Part shown: piece after piece, positions 23,091 to 35,685 of the stretch
Position numbering within the stretch: position 1 is the stretch's first letter
How the letters are laid out: each line of letters opens with the position of its first letter
Source: Pyrus communis
Taxonomy: Eukaryota; Streptophyta; Magnoliopsida; Rosales; Rosaceae
Direction: 5' to 3'
Length of the DNA stretch: 64,000 bases
Assembly (NCBI RefSeq): GCF_963583255.1
Contig: NC_084806.1
Coordinates: 18,952,317 to 19,016,316, forward strand
The notes under the pieces: model-generated
Databases searched by the model: none
Seen by the model: the letters and a program-made list of their open reading frames with translations, nothing else
What the model was told of the DNA's origin: nothing
Translations under genes and position numbers: made by a program

Positions 23091-25520
23091 TCAAACCTTT
23101 TCCTGCAGTTGTGCTACTGGAACATAAATCACAGTGTGTTCATGCAAGAGAGATTTATTCGATTTCTGCTTTGCTTTCACATTTTGCAATTTCAGTAATT
23201 TCTGTCTCATATGTTCTAGCCTACCTTTGGCTTTGCATAGTCTCTCCATTTCCAGCTCTGCAGCTCGACATCCATCTCCACCGCCTCCAGCGATAAGGTT
23301 CGCCCGCTTCTCCTTTGTTCTTGTGTTCATAAGCTTCTTCAAGCTCACATCATCACTCGACTCTTTTCCATCCTGTATGAAAGCAAACCAACACATGAGT
23401 CAACTTTGTTGTCAATTAATATTTTCAGCAGAGGTAATTAGTAGTAATTATAGGATATGAAAACTGTAAACGTCTCTAACCTGCCACTTTAAATTCAATG
23501 AAAAATAAGCAGAGACAGGTATATAATCTTTAATCCAATACAGTGAAAACAAAGGCAAGTCATAACTGTGAGAAGGTTAAAAGAAGATATAACCATGTGA
23601 ACTACTTGAGGAGGCAAAGACGAGGTCCCGAAGAATTATCTGATATCCAGAATTCTTCTTCCCACAAAACCAGAGTTTTGAGAGATAATTGGATGAGAAG
23701 GTTGCTTGCATGTATGCAAAAGGGTATATGATTTGAGGATTGTGAAATTGGAAAGTCAGGTAAGTGCAGTTGGTTTCTATTATGGTTTTTGGATAGAAAA
23801 CACGAGATGGCAAATTTCCGGAAACTCACAAACCTTATTCTGAAGGACAAGGACTACATAACTTCAGGTATATCCAATACATTAAGAAACCAAGCAAAGA
23901 TCATGACGCAAATTAACTACTTAACTATTTTACTGATAAAATCATGGCTGCAATGACAGCCAAAACATAATAACCCTTAAAATAACCGAAACACTAATGG
24001 CCCTGGGATTTGTGAATAAAAAAGGCGCAGAAATATTCAGAAATTTATTTATCTATTATGACAGGCCAAGACCTTGTTGCTCTTTGAAGGTGACCCACAC
24101 GAAGGGGCTTTCTGTTGACTTTTCCTCAAAGGGCTACTTAGTGATTTTAGATGCTTTCTCCGGAAAGCTGCATTAACATTCTTTGGGGAATGGACCACAG
24201 TTTCAGCTAAGGTATCGTCATCTGAATCTGAAGCCATGAGATCCGCAGCTTTTCCAGTATCATTTTCATATCCTGGTTCCTTGGAGATTCCAGGAGTAAA
24301 AGTCTGATGGTCTTTACCACTCACTTCCTGTTGCACAAAAGATCCATCAACATAATTTATTGAGAGACATAAAATCTCAGGAGTTGAGATTTAAGATCCT
24401 AACGCTCCATGACTAATTCGGACCAATATACTCTTTGTTGAAAAGATTTCCAACTCCACATCAAACATTTGATTTAGTAGTGAATTAACAAAGAGGCTAA
24501 AACAGATGAAAAGAAGAAATAAACAATGGTAGAATTGAAGAAGTTAGGCGTATAAGAAAATACATGGACTAATAGCTCACCTTTCTGGTTTTCAGAGCTA
24601 AGTAACGTGCGTTCTTGAACCATTTACTAACCTGAAAATTGCAACGTTAAAGTTATTAAAACGATGGATAAGGTAATACGCTTGTAGCCATCTAATATCC
24701 GCAAATACTACAAAACCATGCCTACGCATTTTAACATTCCTTGACTCTCACACCAAAATCCCAATAACGTAGAGTCCAGAAAGACAATGTTTTTGACTGG
24801 ACGAAAAACATATCAATAACTTCCAAAATATATTTTCCGTTATCCAATTTGGCAAGAAAATAAACTCATACTGAGCAACAAACTAGTTGATGGTTCAAGA
24901 AGGCCCAAACAATCTATAGTTAATCAATCACCATTACCTTCTCGGGATTAAGGCCCAACTCTTTTGAAAGATTGTCCTTGACAGCTCTAGAAGGAAGTTC
25001 ATTCTCAGAAAACACTTGGCGGAGCTTCTGGAAAAAGAAATTACAGCAGAAGGTTTTAGTCTAGGAAATACAGATACGACCATCAAATTTAAAATAGCTC
25101 TGGCGGAAGCATTATGAGTGCAAGTGAAGAGAGACAGATGTAACCACACAGAGAGAGAGAGAGAGAGGGCAAGTTCTAATACCTCTACTGCCTTTCGAGG
25201 AATTCGGAAGCAGGATCTTCTAACTTGCGTATCAGAAGAACATATATTTTTCACTTCTGTATGGTCAATATCTGGATTTCTTTCGCTTTCATAGAGAGTC
25301 ATAAGGGTGCTGGCTGCATCAGATTCTTTTTCTCTTCGCTTTCGTTTAACAGGACCCCAGTCTTCATCATCACTGATTTGTTCGAGCAAAGGACCATCTT
25401 TTCCAAACATTTCCTTGTAGGAAAAAACAAATATGCACAACACAGTGAATATCGGATCATCACCTCAAAGAACCCCATTATTATCCACAAGATATTAATT
25501 TTACAATAAAACCCGTAGGA

Positions 25521-25566
<46 letters not shown>

Positions 25567-25799
25567 ATTTAAGTACGATACGAGCATTTCATAAGTTGAT
25601 TATATCTAGCCACATTTTATTGCCAAAACATCCACAATCAAACATATAAAGACTGGCAACAAGCAATTTCCATGTAATATCATTATCTCAAAATTAATAA
25701 ATATCCTTGTGCCAGACCCAAAAGTGGAATAAAAGTAAAGATTTAAAGGAATTAAGGAATTAAAGGTCATACTACTATTCAAAATTTACCAAAAACAAG

Positions 25800-25831
<32 letters not shown>

Positions 25832-27894
25832 AAAATTTGGGCTGGTATACTCACATCATATAACTTCTTATAATCAACACTTCTTCTCTGTCTGCGGCCA
25901 GAAACAACTTCCCCATCAGTAGATTCATCAGAACCTACACTGACATCAGTTGACAATTCCTCTTCTGATACATTGTCATTGCTGCCTCCCCTGCTGATGC
26001 TGCAGCTGTTCACATTCCTCTCTGGTTTATAATCATCATCTTCAGAATCATCCGAAGGCCATTCTTCATCTGGATTTAATAAGGAATTCTCACCATCTGG
26101 GAAAGTGGCTTCTTCCTTGAAGACATCCTGTATTACATAGAGAGCCATTAGTTACAAGAATTATTAAAGCAGCAAAACCAAAAGTAATTGGGGGTGAAAA
26201 TTTGACATTTCTCAATGAGTTAGGCAGTTTCTAACCTGCCAACCACTGTTCATCGGAAAGCAAGTCCCAAGGTGAGCATTGACTAATTCTAGTATTTCCA
26301 TTTTACAATCGCAAAATTTGCAAAACCAACCCTGCTCTCCTCGAGGAACTGTAGATTAACAATTGAACTTAGAGGTAGCTTTTCCGAAGAAAATATGGTT
26401 GGTAAGTCACCAAAGGGTCCAAAGAAAATTCCAAAGAGGTGAGAAACTTACTATTTTCAGTATCCAAGGGAGGATCAAGACATTTTTGGTGGAATGCACA
26501 ATTGCATGTCCCATCACACAGTATAATATCATTATCAGGGAAAGCTTCGTTCAACTTGCACTTCGCACAGAATATCTAATAGTAACAAAAAAAATGGAAC
26601 ATCAATAAGCATACAGCCAAGATAAAGAGGTATTAGTGGGCCTACGCTTGGGAGCTGTCAAGAGAATCCAGACCTTAGCCAAGATCACAACTGGGGATTC
26701 CAAACAGCCCCTTTCGGCATACAAAAAAATAGTAATCTCATGTACTTACATGTTCATGAGAAACAGATCCATCTGGAGCAATAAAAGAATCTGCGATGCT
26801 TCCTACTGAGCTCAGAGAATCCAGTTGTTGAATGGCATCGCGGATTCCAAGCTTGCAATTTAAAATCTGCTTATTGGCTCTCTGCAGTTCCAATTCTGGC
26901 CTAATCTTTTCTCGACTGTGATATAAGTAAGAAATTAAAATAATTAAACCGCAGAGCCATTTGCTATAGAAAGGAGGTCAAGAAAACAATGCACATTCTA
27001 AGCTTAATTGATAATCATCACTTGATATTAATAAAAACAATTGAAATTTTATTCAAATCAGACACTGCAATGTTTTCAGTTAATTTGAGTACATCAAATC
27101 TACCAATTGAGCTTCCTGCTATTAAAACGATTGAAAACGTAAATTCAATGAATAATATCAAAACATTAGCTTCTACGACCATCCAGTCTCCTCTCCTCTT
27201 TATTAAGATTCTATTTTAACATAAATACCATTGCTTTCAAACCAAGTCTACGAAATTTCATTACTCTTTACCTATGTCTAGCTTACATACTAAATCATTA
27301 AACAGAAATGTGTGATATATAAAGCAGAAATTGGGAACTGAATAGATTTTAAGATAATCTTACATACCTCTGACCCTTCCAACCTTCACCGGCATAAGCA
27401 TCAATAAGGTTCTGCTCCAGCTTTATTTTAATCAACAGGTACCTTGTCCTCCTCTGCAGGCGAGAAGTTTCATCCAACTCCACCTTATCCTTTTTCGGTT
27501 TCTTCTTTCTCCTCCTTTTCTCCCCCTTCTCATCAGAGCCATTGTCTGATAACTTGTGGTCCTGAAGTTTCACTGAAGACGGCTTTTTGGAAGAATCTGT
27601 ATCATGCACTTTATGAAATTCTTTTCTACTCATCAATTTTTTGTTAGTATCATTATTCCTTGACGTTGACGCTTTGCTTGAAGAGTCGGCACCTCTCTTC
27701 TTTGACAAGGCTGATGCGATAATAGTCTTGGACGACTTTGGTTTTAGTTTCTTAACACGGGGAACCTTTCCGCCTTTTTTAAAACTTGGTGATGAAATCA
27801 GCTTCGCCACGGAACTGGAATAACCAGATTTCCCGGACTCTTTGAGGTTTGATTTCTTTCCAGAACCACGCATATTTTTAACCAATGTATCCAT
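23091..27894 (-). CDS. PRHA: PHD-finger homeodomain protein, PRHA/HAT3.1 class
   Basis: Ten coding exons on the minus strand: 27894-27368, 26915-26750, 26575-26452, 26348-26236, 26127-25855, 25413-25183, 25027-24938, 24631-24581, 24327-24073 and 23372-23091. Total 2,112 bases, 703 residues. Order: Lys/Ser-rich basic N-terminus with likely nuclear signals ([10 protein letters not shown]); the family block [19 protein letters not shown]; a PHD finger from about residue 234 ([35 protein letters not shown]); an acidic stretch; a homeodomain at about 468-524 split over three exons with recognition helix [10 protein letters not shown]; and a C-terminal helix with Leu/Met spacing ([16 protein letters not shown]) ending [13 protein letters not shown]. 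Arabidopsis PRHA and parsley PRHP bind promoters of defence genes in the nucleus. The zipper-like C-terminus favours PRHA; HAT3.1 is the alternative. Confidence 0.85.
25143..25168. repeat. short (GA)n tract in intron
   Basis: Thirteen or so GA units next to an exon of the homeodomain gene; on the gene's strand it is a (CT)n tract shortly after the donor at 25182. Confidence 0.85.
25525..25564. repeat. (TA)n microsatellite
   Basis: About 19 TA units in an intron of the homeodomain gene. Confidence 0.9.
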
Positions 27895-28346
27895 ACTGAA
27901 AATCCAAACACAAATCAGAATAGCATTGACAAAGCAAGTTTTCTAGCACCCTGGATTTTAAACATATTCGACAAAGTTAATGATCAAAATTGTGGAAAGA
28001 AATTCCGAATTTGCGACAGCGAAGTGAACAGAGTGCCTCTTTACAAAGTAGATTAATTAATTAATTCCTGAACAAAGAGAACAACATTTTCAAGAAAGAA
28101 AGAAAAATATAGCAAATTAATCAATGAAACAAGGTGGAGTCAAATGCAATCATCTTTTCTGAAGTGGTATATCATGAATTAATCAGAAACAAGAACTGTG
28201 ATCTTCTGCCTGCCGATTGGAGGATTTGATTTGGTTGAAGAAAACTCAGATCACAAATTTCAAAGATTGGAACAGAGCACCAAACATTTGAGCTTCAAAC
28301 TGACAGATAAAGAAGCAGAGAGATAAAGGTAGAAATGGAACCTCAC

Positions 28347-28640
28347 CTGAAAAAGAATGGAGATCTCTATCAACTGTTGGCCTTTGAAGCTGCTACAATA
28401 CACACACACCTATATATATATATATATATATACTGTATATATACATTCATATATACAAGCAAGAGCTTTGGAATTGTAGAGACATTGATGGGTTTTGGAG
28501 TAATTGCTCCAAGAATTTCAAATTTTGATAAAAAAATTTGGGTTCTTTGGGGTTTTTCAATGGTGCCTTTTGGTTAGTACTCGCCGGCAGGTTTTGTTCT
28601 CCCCGAAGCGCCACCCGACGGTCTCTTTCTCTCTCTGTGA
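28347..28640 (-). promoter_or_regulatory. 5' UTR exon and proximal promoter of the homeodomain gene
   Basis: On the minus strand CTTTTTCAG is followed by GTGAGG (28341-28346), a strong donor. The coding exon begins one base after TTTTCAG (27896-27902), so a leader intron of about 445 bases separates them. The exon includes TA and GTGT runs (28400-28435). The upstream limit is arbitrary. Confidence 0.55.
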
Positions 28641-28833
28641 AAGACTAAATAGTAAATAGCCTTCCAGTTTTGGAATTCTCGATATTCGATTAAATCAATC
28701 ATATGCGGGTGATTAATACAAGCCACCCATTTAGTAATACTAATATTCTTCTTTATTTATAAATGAAACGTCTTAGTACTAGCAGCATTCTATATACTTT
28801 GGATTGAGACAATGCTATACTACATGTTAGAGC

Positions 28834-29444
28834 TTGGGGGTGGGCATCAAAATGACCCGATCAAATCAATCAACCCAAATCATATTGATCAATTTGTGAC
28901 CAAGAAAAAAAAATCAAACAACCTAAACATCCAACCAAACTTATTTACTTTTGGTTTGGTTTGGGTTTGATATTTTTAAAACCGACCAAAATCAATCTGA
29001 ACCGATCTCATATCCTTTAATTATTAATTAATTTATTTTATACATGTAAATTTATTTTAGGTTATTTAGCGGCCCTACCATACACATTATAAGTTGTAAT
29101 GATTATTAACAATTAAGATATTTATATGTATTTTATGTTTATGTGAGGTTATAATAAATCGTTTGCTAGCATGAAATTTTATTTAATTGAAACTTAGTTC
29201 TATCTAACTTGATGAACTTTTTATGTTACGAAAAACTTTCAATCGAATTGGAATGCATGAGATGTGTGGACGTTTGGAAGATTAAAACTCTTGAAATATT
29301 GAACATTTTTTAATTTGTGTTGAATAAGCTTAAACCAACCGAATCAAACTGATTAACAATGATTTGGTTTGATTAATTTTTAATGTTGGAATTGGACAAA
29401 GTCAAACCAAATCGAACCATTAAATACTAGTTGGTCTTGTTATA

Positions 29445-29478
<34 letters not shown>

Positions 29479-29518
29479 TTGTGTCAAATTGAATCAAAAC
29501 GATCTGCGTCCACCCCTA
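28834..29518. mobile_element. hAT-like non-autonomous TIR element
   Basis: TTAGAGC flanks both sides (28827-28833 and 29519-29525), a 7-8 base target duplication typical of hAT. Ends are roughly inverted: TTGGGGGTGGGCATC on the left and the complement of GATCTGCGTCCACCCCTA on the right. The interior holds repeated GATCAATC/ACCGA-type words and a (TA)n-T run at 29440-29480. No transposase is encoded. Confidence 0.7.
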
Positions 29519-29614
29519 TTAGAGCCCCATCCTTCAACTTTATTTCCCCCTTTTTTGGTAAATTACCTTTTTTGATTGCCAATATAATAGCTCTAAAAAA
29601 AGCACAATAGTTAA

Positions 29615-29882
29615 ATTACCTTATATACTCATCTCCAATTGGAGATGTTGAAAATGCAAAATGCCTTGAAGCAGACATTTTACATTTTTTTGGAGGAAAA
29701 CTCATTTATAGTGGAATGTAAATTATTCATCTTCAACAAAAGATTATTTACATTAAAAATGAGATTGCAAATTTACATTTCTCTCATTGGACTAGATTGT
29801 ATATTTACATCTCTTGAAGATGTAAATATAGTTTTTACATCTCAAATTTACATCTCTTCATTAGAGATGATTTAAGGGATGC
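29615..29882. mobile_element. possible MITE
   Basis: Imperfect terminal inverted repeats: CCTTATATACTCATCTCCAA on the left, and the right end CTCTTCATTAGAGATGATTT with AAGGG, read inverted. TTTACATCTC is repeated internally. Target duplication unclear; ends are approximate. Confidence 0.4.
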
Positions 29883-31259
29883 CAAATATAGATGTCATAT
29901 TTCAATTTGATGGCTCATGAGGCAAATTGACATGTTGCTATCTTTACATTTCACCCAATTTTCCAAACTCTATTATTTTGTGTTTTCCAAGCAATGGTAA
30001 TAAATATTTACAAGAAGAAGAAAAAGCTAGGGAGATCAGACCTCTCTAATAAAGGTGAGACCTACTTATATCGATGGGTTCTATCTCTATTAAAGAGTCA
30101 ATTCACATGCAATATGTGGATGCAGATTTCGTCCCAAGATAAAATGAGGAAAATTGCACCTGCAAAACAATAATATCATTAGCCTAATTGACAAACACCC
30201 TTGAGAAAAAGGAAGGGAGTGTCTGCTAAAGGCCCTCTGATGCGTAAGTAAAAAATAGAACTACTCTTAGTTGAGCGCTTCCAATTAAACTACTTTTGTC
30301 ACCTGCATGTGGGTCGGAAACACCTTTGGAATCCTTTTGTCAAAACTTATGCATTGGACCTTAGCGCTTCCAATTGAACTACTCTTAGCTGACTTGGCTA
30401 AGGCATTTTCCTGTATCGGAGCTCCATTGGAATAAAATTCTTCTTAAGGACTTCGTACCTGCATTAGACACAGGTGCAACATAACATACTTGACTTACTA
30501 CGCTGGTCATGGATGGAAGTAATCGTACTTAGTGTTAGAGTTTAGAGCCATCCCTTTTGATGATTTCCAAATTGCCCTTTCAATTACTCCCTCAAACACC
30601 GTAGAACCCATGTTTGAATATTATAACCCACAACCCTTAGGTTGTAATTAACTTTCCGTTGGCCAGATGGTGTGTTGAACTTTCGGATGATGGCGATATG
30701 TCCTCGTAGCCGTGCTGCTGTAACTGCGCTTAATACGGCTTGAGCATCCTAAGTTGCTAACTGAACACTACGTAATGGGCTAAATGAGACTCCCCTGACA
30801 TAGTCACTTTAAATTTTTAGACTTGCAATTATGCAAAGTTTCAAAGCTATGTGTCATTTAAGATTTTAGGGTATCTCCTACCGCACAAAAAAGAAAAAAG
30901 AACGAACAAACAGACAAAATTTGCAACACTGTCAAACTTAAATTCTTATTCATAAAAGAATGATGATTTGATAAGGGGGTGTGATTGAATCTGGATCGGA
31001 CTACCTAATATTTTCGAAAAGGAGAATCAAATCATTAGTGTAGTTCTAGTTAAAAGATGATACAACGTAAGTCTACATCCAGGATCATCTTTAATGAATA
31101 GCCTGTTGTGGGGCGTTAAAGAGATGAGCTATCCATTAACGTGTCTACATGTAGATAACCGTGTTAAAATTAATTGTGGTTGAATTGGAAATAGATGGCC
31201 TGCATATCTTTTCATGTCATTGAAGAATCAAACCATGTGTAGTTGGGAAGAAATGAATT
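29883..31259. other. gene-free, origin unresolved
   Basis: No gene, RNA or bounded repeat recognised. It adjoins the internal end of the minus-strand Gypsy fragment, so part of it may be that element's decayed interior. Confidence 0.3.
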
Positions 31260-32404
31260 TTTTTAGCACGGTCAACGATACTTGAGGACGTTCCACCTTA
31301 AGGTTATCGAAGTTCCCTTCCTTGTTTTGGGATTGCCAACTTTCCTTCCTTTAGGCATCTTGTGTCCCCCATAGATGCAGTTGATGTTGAAGGTAGGCTT
31401 CTTCGCTGGACACCGGTCTTCCTCATGTCGGTCAAACTTACCTTGATCGTTCTCTTTCGCGGATCCCTTTTTCCATGGTTCTCTACCTGAAAAGTTGTAA
31501 GGTTCTTTGTAACTTACCAATAGAGGTGTTCATCTTTATCAAAGTCTGCTAAATATGTTCCATCGTGGATGGAGGACTAGTTGCGGAACCTTTGTCATTT
31601 CTCAAGATGCTTGTAGCTTTAAGGATTTGGTTACTCGTACCAGGAGTAGCGAAGATGTTGGGAACTAGATATTCTGGAGGGAGTGATGAAGGCGCCGAGG
31701 ATTGGATTGTCTCCAGTCACCATGTTAACGTTAGCGTTAATAGAGCTTTCTTTTGCATACATGCTTTTGGTATAGTGATTTGGTTTGGAGGAATATGAGT
31801 TCACTCTCAATGAAAGCACCAATTGTTAGAACCAAATTTGCTCACCACCGTAAAGGGTGGAGATGCACAAACTCGAATAACCTGTAAAATAACAAACAAC
31901 AATCAGTAGCCAAGGATTGGTAGGATGCTAGCCAAAGGCTCTTCGACGGTCAAGTTAGTAAGAAAATATATGAGACTCAAGCAATAGGCAAAAGAATAAG
32001 GGTGCAATAATTGTGTATTCAGAGATGAACCCTAGAAGGGTGTATTTATACCAATCGAGATAAAGACCATTTAAGATATGTAATCCGTACTATCTAGGAG
32101 TAGATATTACATTCTCTTAGAAGTATTATTACTTGCGACGAAAACTAATCCTAATCCTTAGATTGTAAGGATTCCAAGAATATAGGAAACATGGTTGATT
32201 CTTTACTAGATTAGCGGAACAAGGATGATCAATCTCAAGGAAGTTGCCAGACTTCGTCATTGCTCCGGAACAGGATGATGGTGGCATCATTGCTCCATAC
32301 GTGTAGCTTCACTACGAAAGTTGTTGAGTTTGTGACCGAACTTTTGAGGTACTAGTATTCCAATCCACCTTACCCCGGTTTTGGAAAATTATGGTCCTAC
32401 AACA
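31260..32404 (-). mobile_element. Gypsy-like LTR retrotransposon fragment (5' LTR plus start of interior)
   Basis: A minus-strand LTR at 31824-32404 (TGTTGTAGG to TCTAACA, 581 bases) is followed on its 3' side by ATTGGTGCTTTCATTGAGAG, a start-of-interior sequence common in plant Gypsy elements. The interior (31823 leftwards) keeps only short broken reading frames, including a basic Lys/Arg-rich one at 31272-31520. No second LTR was found, so this is a truncated copy. Confidence 0.6.
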
Positions 32405-32640
32405 CACCTATAAAGGCTTGAAGCTTCACACATTTATTAAGGACACTTCACACACTAATAAAGGCTTGAAGATTCACACATTTATTAAGGTTGGAAGCTT
32501 CATACACCTATAAAGGCTTGAAGTTTCATCCATTCATTAAGGTTGAAAGCTTCAAACACTACGAATGTCTCAAGGCTTTGCACACCTTCACCAATTATTA
32601 AACTCAACAAAGCCTGAAGCACTGATGCTCAAGACTGGGA
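32405..32640. repeat. degenerate tandem repeat (GGCTTGAAG units)
   Basis: At least five imperfect units built on TATAAAGGCTTGAAGNTTCA, alternating with ACATTTATTAAGG. Unit length drifts between about 30 and 60 bases. It abuts the outer end of the Gypsy LTR. Confidence 0.65.
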
Positions 32641-35344
32641 TGCAAGATCTATTTATGTAATTTCTCCCACATTTTGTCACTCAAGCTATATATGTAAAGA
32701 AAAAAGCTTCAACCACAAGCCTTAAAAAAAGGCTTGTAGCTTTAAAAATGATTCCTCGACGACTTAGAAAGATTAAGACACCTCTTTCGGTAACCCTTCT
32801 TGCTCGGAGACTTGGAGGGTCTCCTATTATATGCTACTACACTTGAAAGCTTCCTGATTACTCAATGATTTTGATTTTTCAAGTCCCCAATTCTGATACT
32901 ATATCTCACCAATTTTGAAACTACCAAATACCGATCAACTAAATATCTTCAAAAACCTATTGAAGAGTTCATCCAGAGACATCCTTAAAGGCAGACCAGC
33001 TAGATACATCATTTTCTGCGAGCATAAATAAATTGATCTGTCCTTTCAATAGTCTTTGTAAAAACCGATATTTAAACTTCGTCACTTCCTGTGATTTTGA
33101 TAAAGAAAATATCACCCCTCCCTAAACTTGCAACCATTATTTGCTAACATGGCATGAGCATTTGCGGTATAAAGAACACTAAAAAGACTTGTTTCTCATA
33201 ATATAAAATAAAATAGAGAGTAAAAATCAATGGACTAAAACATCAGTAAAAATTAGGGATGTGCCATCCACACACCTATTTTTACTTCATATACGCTTTC
33301 TAATATGAGGGCTATTTTTTTTTTTACTTCTACTATCCAAGTGGTGTTGTGTAAATGACTGTTTATTAAGAAAAACATGGGGATTGTAATGAAACATCTG
33401 AGTAGTGCTCACCAGGATATCCAATTAATTAGGTCAGTTTTTGTTTACTTGGGATTCTTAAATTTGATTTTAGGGATTTTAATTTGAAATATAGAGTACT
33501 AAATAATTGAATTGAAAATGCACGGAGTACTGAAATTATTTATAGGTTTGTTTTATTTAGCTTAAAATTAGACCTTTGATTGTTGGGTTTGTGCAACTGT
33601 TCTGCAGCTCAGAGGAGTTAGACCAGGGAACAATGGGCATCCCTGATTGGAAAACTAGTAGTAGACTGACGCGAAGGTTTTGCTTGCAACCCACTTTCGT
33701 GCTATTAGTTTTGCGTTTTACAATCAATTTCTACTTAAACATTTGTCAACTTTGCAATTTTGTGTAAATCTTGCATGTCAGGACGACACGTCGTACGCGA
33801 AATGTGAATGTTTAGGGGTTACCTAATCTAGATTCTGTTCTCCCTGGTCGATTTCTTTGGAGATTCAATGACTCACAATCATGGATGGATTCTAAATAGT
33901 ATGCCTCTGATCCCTTTTCTTTTTTATTTGTTTCTAATTATGCAATCTTTTGGCCTTCTTTGGATTGCAGTATATGCATACGGTGGGATAGTTTCAATTG
34001 TAATATGATTACATGAAGAAAGCACTCATATAATGATTTGAAATGGGACAAAATCTTCCAAGGTTGTACGTAATGGCATGTTCAATCACAAAATCTCCCA
34101 AGGTTGTACGTAATGGCATGTTCAATCACACTCATCACATTTTGCTCATGGAAACGTTTGATTCCATCAATTTTTGCTTCCAGATTGGCAAGCCTGCTTT
34201 CACCTCATCAAAAATCTCTTTTGGAATACAAAATTAAGGGGGAAAAGGCATTATTCAACTTATGAGAAAGCGAATTTTAAAACAGGGAAGAAAATAAAAT
34301 GAGCAGATTTAGCATGGTTTTGAACTGAATAGAGAGATTAATAAGAACACAAGATAGATTCATTGCATGTTAACTGATGATACGATGAACTCTGACTTAG
34401 TTTATGGTTATCTTCCGCATGAATTGTAACTTTGAACACTTAGTTTACATGATAATTCACAGAATTGGAACTTACTTTATGCACCGACTTTGATCATGGT
34501 CTCTGGAACTCCATGGTAATTTGCATACTTAATATAAGTATGTAAACAAATTTATGCACTAACCCTTTTATTAACAAGTGAAAAATCATGGAGTTCCAGA
34601 GACAGTGATAAAAAACATTTTGAGTTTAGCAAGAGAGTTTTTTCACATTACCAGATAGTAAGACGTTGAAGACATACTCAGATGACCATTCACAGACCAC
34701 TAGGCTTTCCACCAGTTTCAATGTTACGACGGAAAAAATGTCCAAGTGGAAGGACTTCAGTAGACTCCATTGCTTCCCACTTCAAGTTCATGACTATGTC
34801 CAAGAATGGCCTAACAATTGCCTATTGTTCAGGTAAATAGGGGGTGCCTCTTTTTCATCACGTTATGTTAGTACTCAAATATTGAGTAACGTTCTCTTAA
34901 GGCAGTAGGAAAGCAAGCGCAGTGTGTGGCTTTAAATTACCATCCACCATGTTCACAACCAGAGCTGGCTTATGGATTGCCTGGAGAAAGGATCCAATCA
35001 AAAACCAGCACCGCTCCATGTAGATAGCACACCTTTATATAAACTTTACATGGAGTTCCAGGACCTGGCGCGTTCACAATTTTCAACTGCATAAGTCATT
35101 TTTCTAACTTTCTATTAGCCCTTTTATTGTTCTGATTTTTAGCAAGAGAATCCTTCAACAAATCCAACTATTATTTATTCACATTAACTTCTATTTTTCC
35201 AATTTGTGACGGAGAAATGGAAAACACCAATATATCAGAAGAAGAAAAGAACCCATTAGATTAAAGAAGTTCAACACTACTTATTGTTTCTTATTATAAA
35301 TTGAATTGTAAATAGATTTCCACATGTATATAAGTAATATAGCT

Positions 35345-35385
<41 letters not shown>

Positions 35386-35680
35386 TTTCCATATGTTTTA
35401 TACAGTTTCAAAACCTGCAGCACCACGAGCACTCTAGCTAGTAATTTACTAAACTTCCAAAAATACTCTTTTTATACTTGTTTTGTTTGGACCCCTATAT
35501 GATCACGTTGAACACCTAATCATGATCGAGGAGACTAAACCCAATCCTATGGCGGTGGCAGCGGTGCTTCACAATGGAGAAGTTTATTTGTTTTAAAACC
35601 CTTTAGAGATTCTTTATTGTACGCTCGCTTTCGTCTATGAATATGTTAATGACACCAATGTGCACCAAATAAACTCTAGG
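32641..35680. other. gene-free region with small repeats
   Basis: No gene supported. It contains a MITE-like remnant near 33254-33350 (GGGATGTGCCATCCACACACC, related to the element at 57475), a 40-base perfect-to-near-perfect tandem duplication at 34049-34128, an inverted repeat pair at about 34501/34590, and (TA)n at 35348-35379. Confidence 0.45.
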
Positions 35681-35685
35681 ATCAT

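Noticed and set aside
33560..35060. Possible fragments of a protein-coding gene
   Set aside because: Short open stretches on both strands suggested exon-like pieces, but no family motif or consistent splice structure could be supported.
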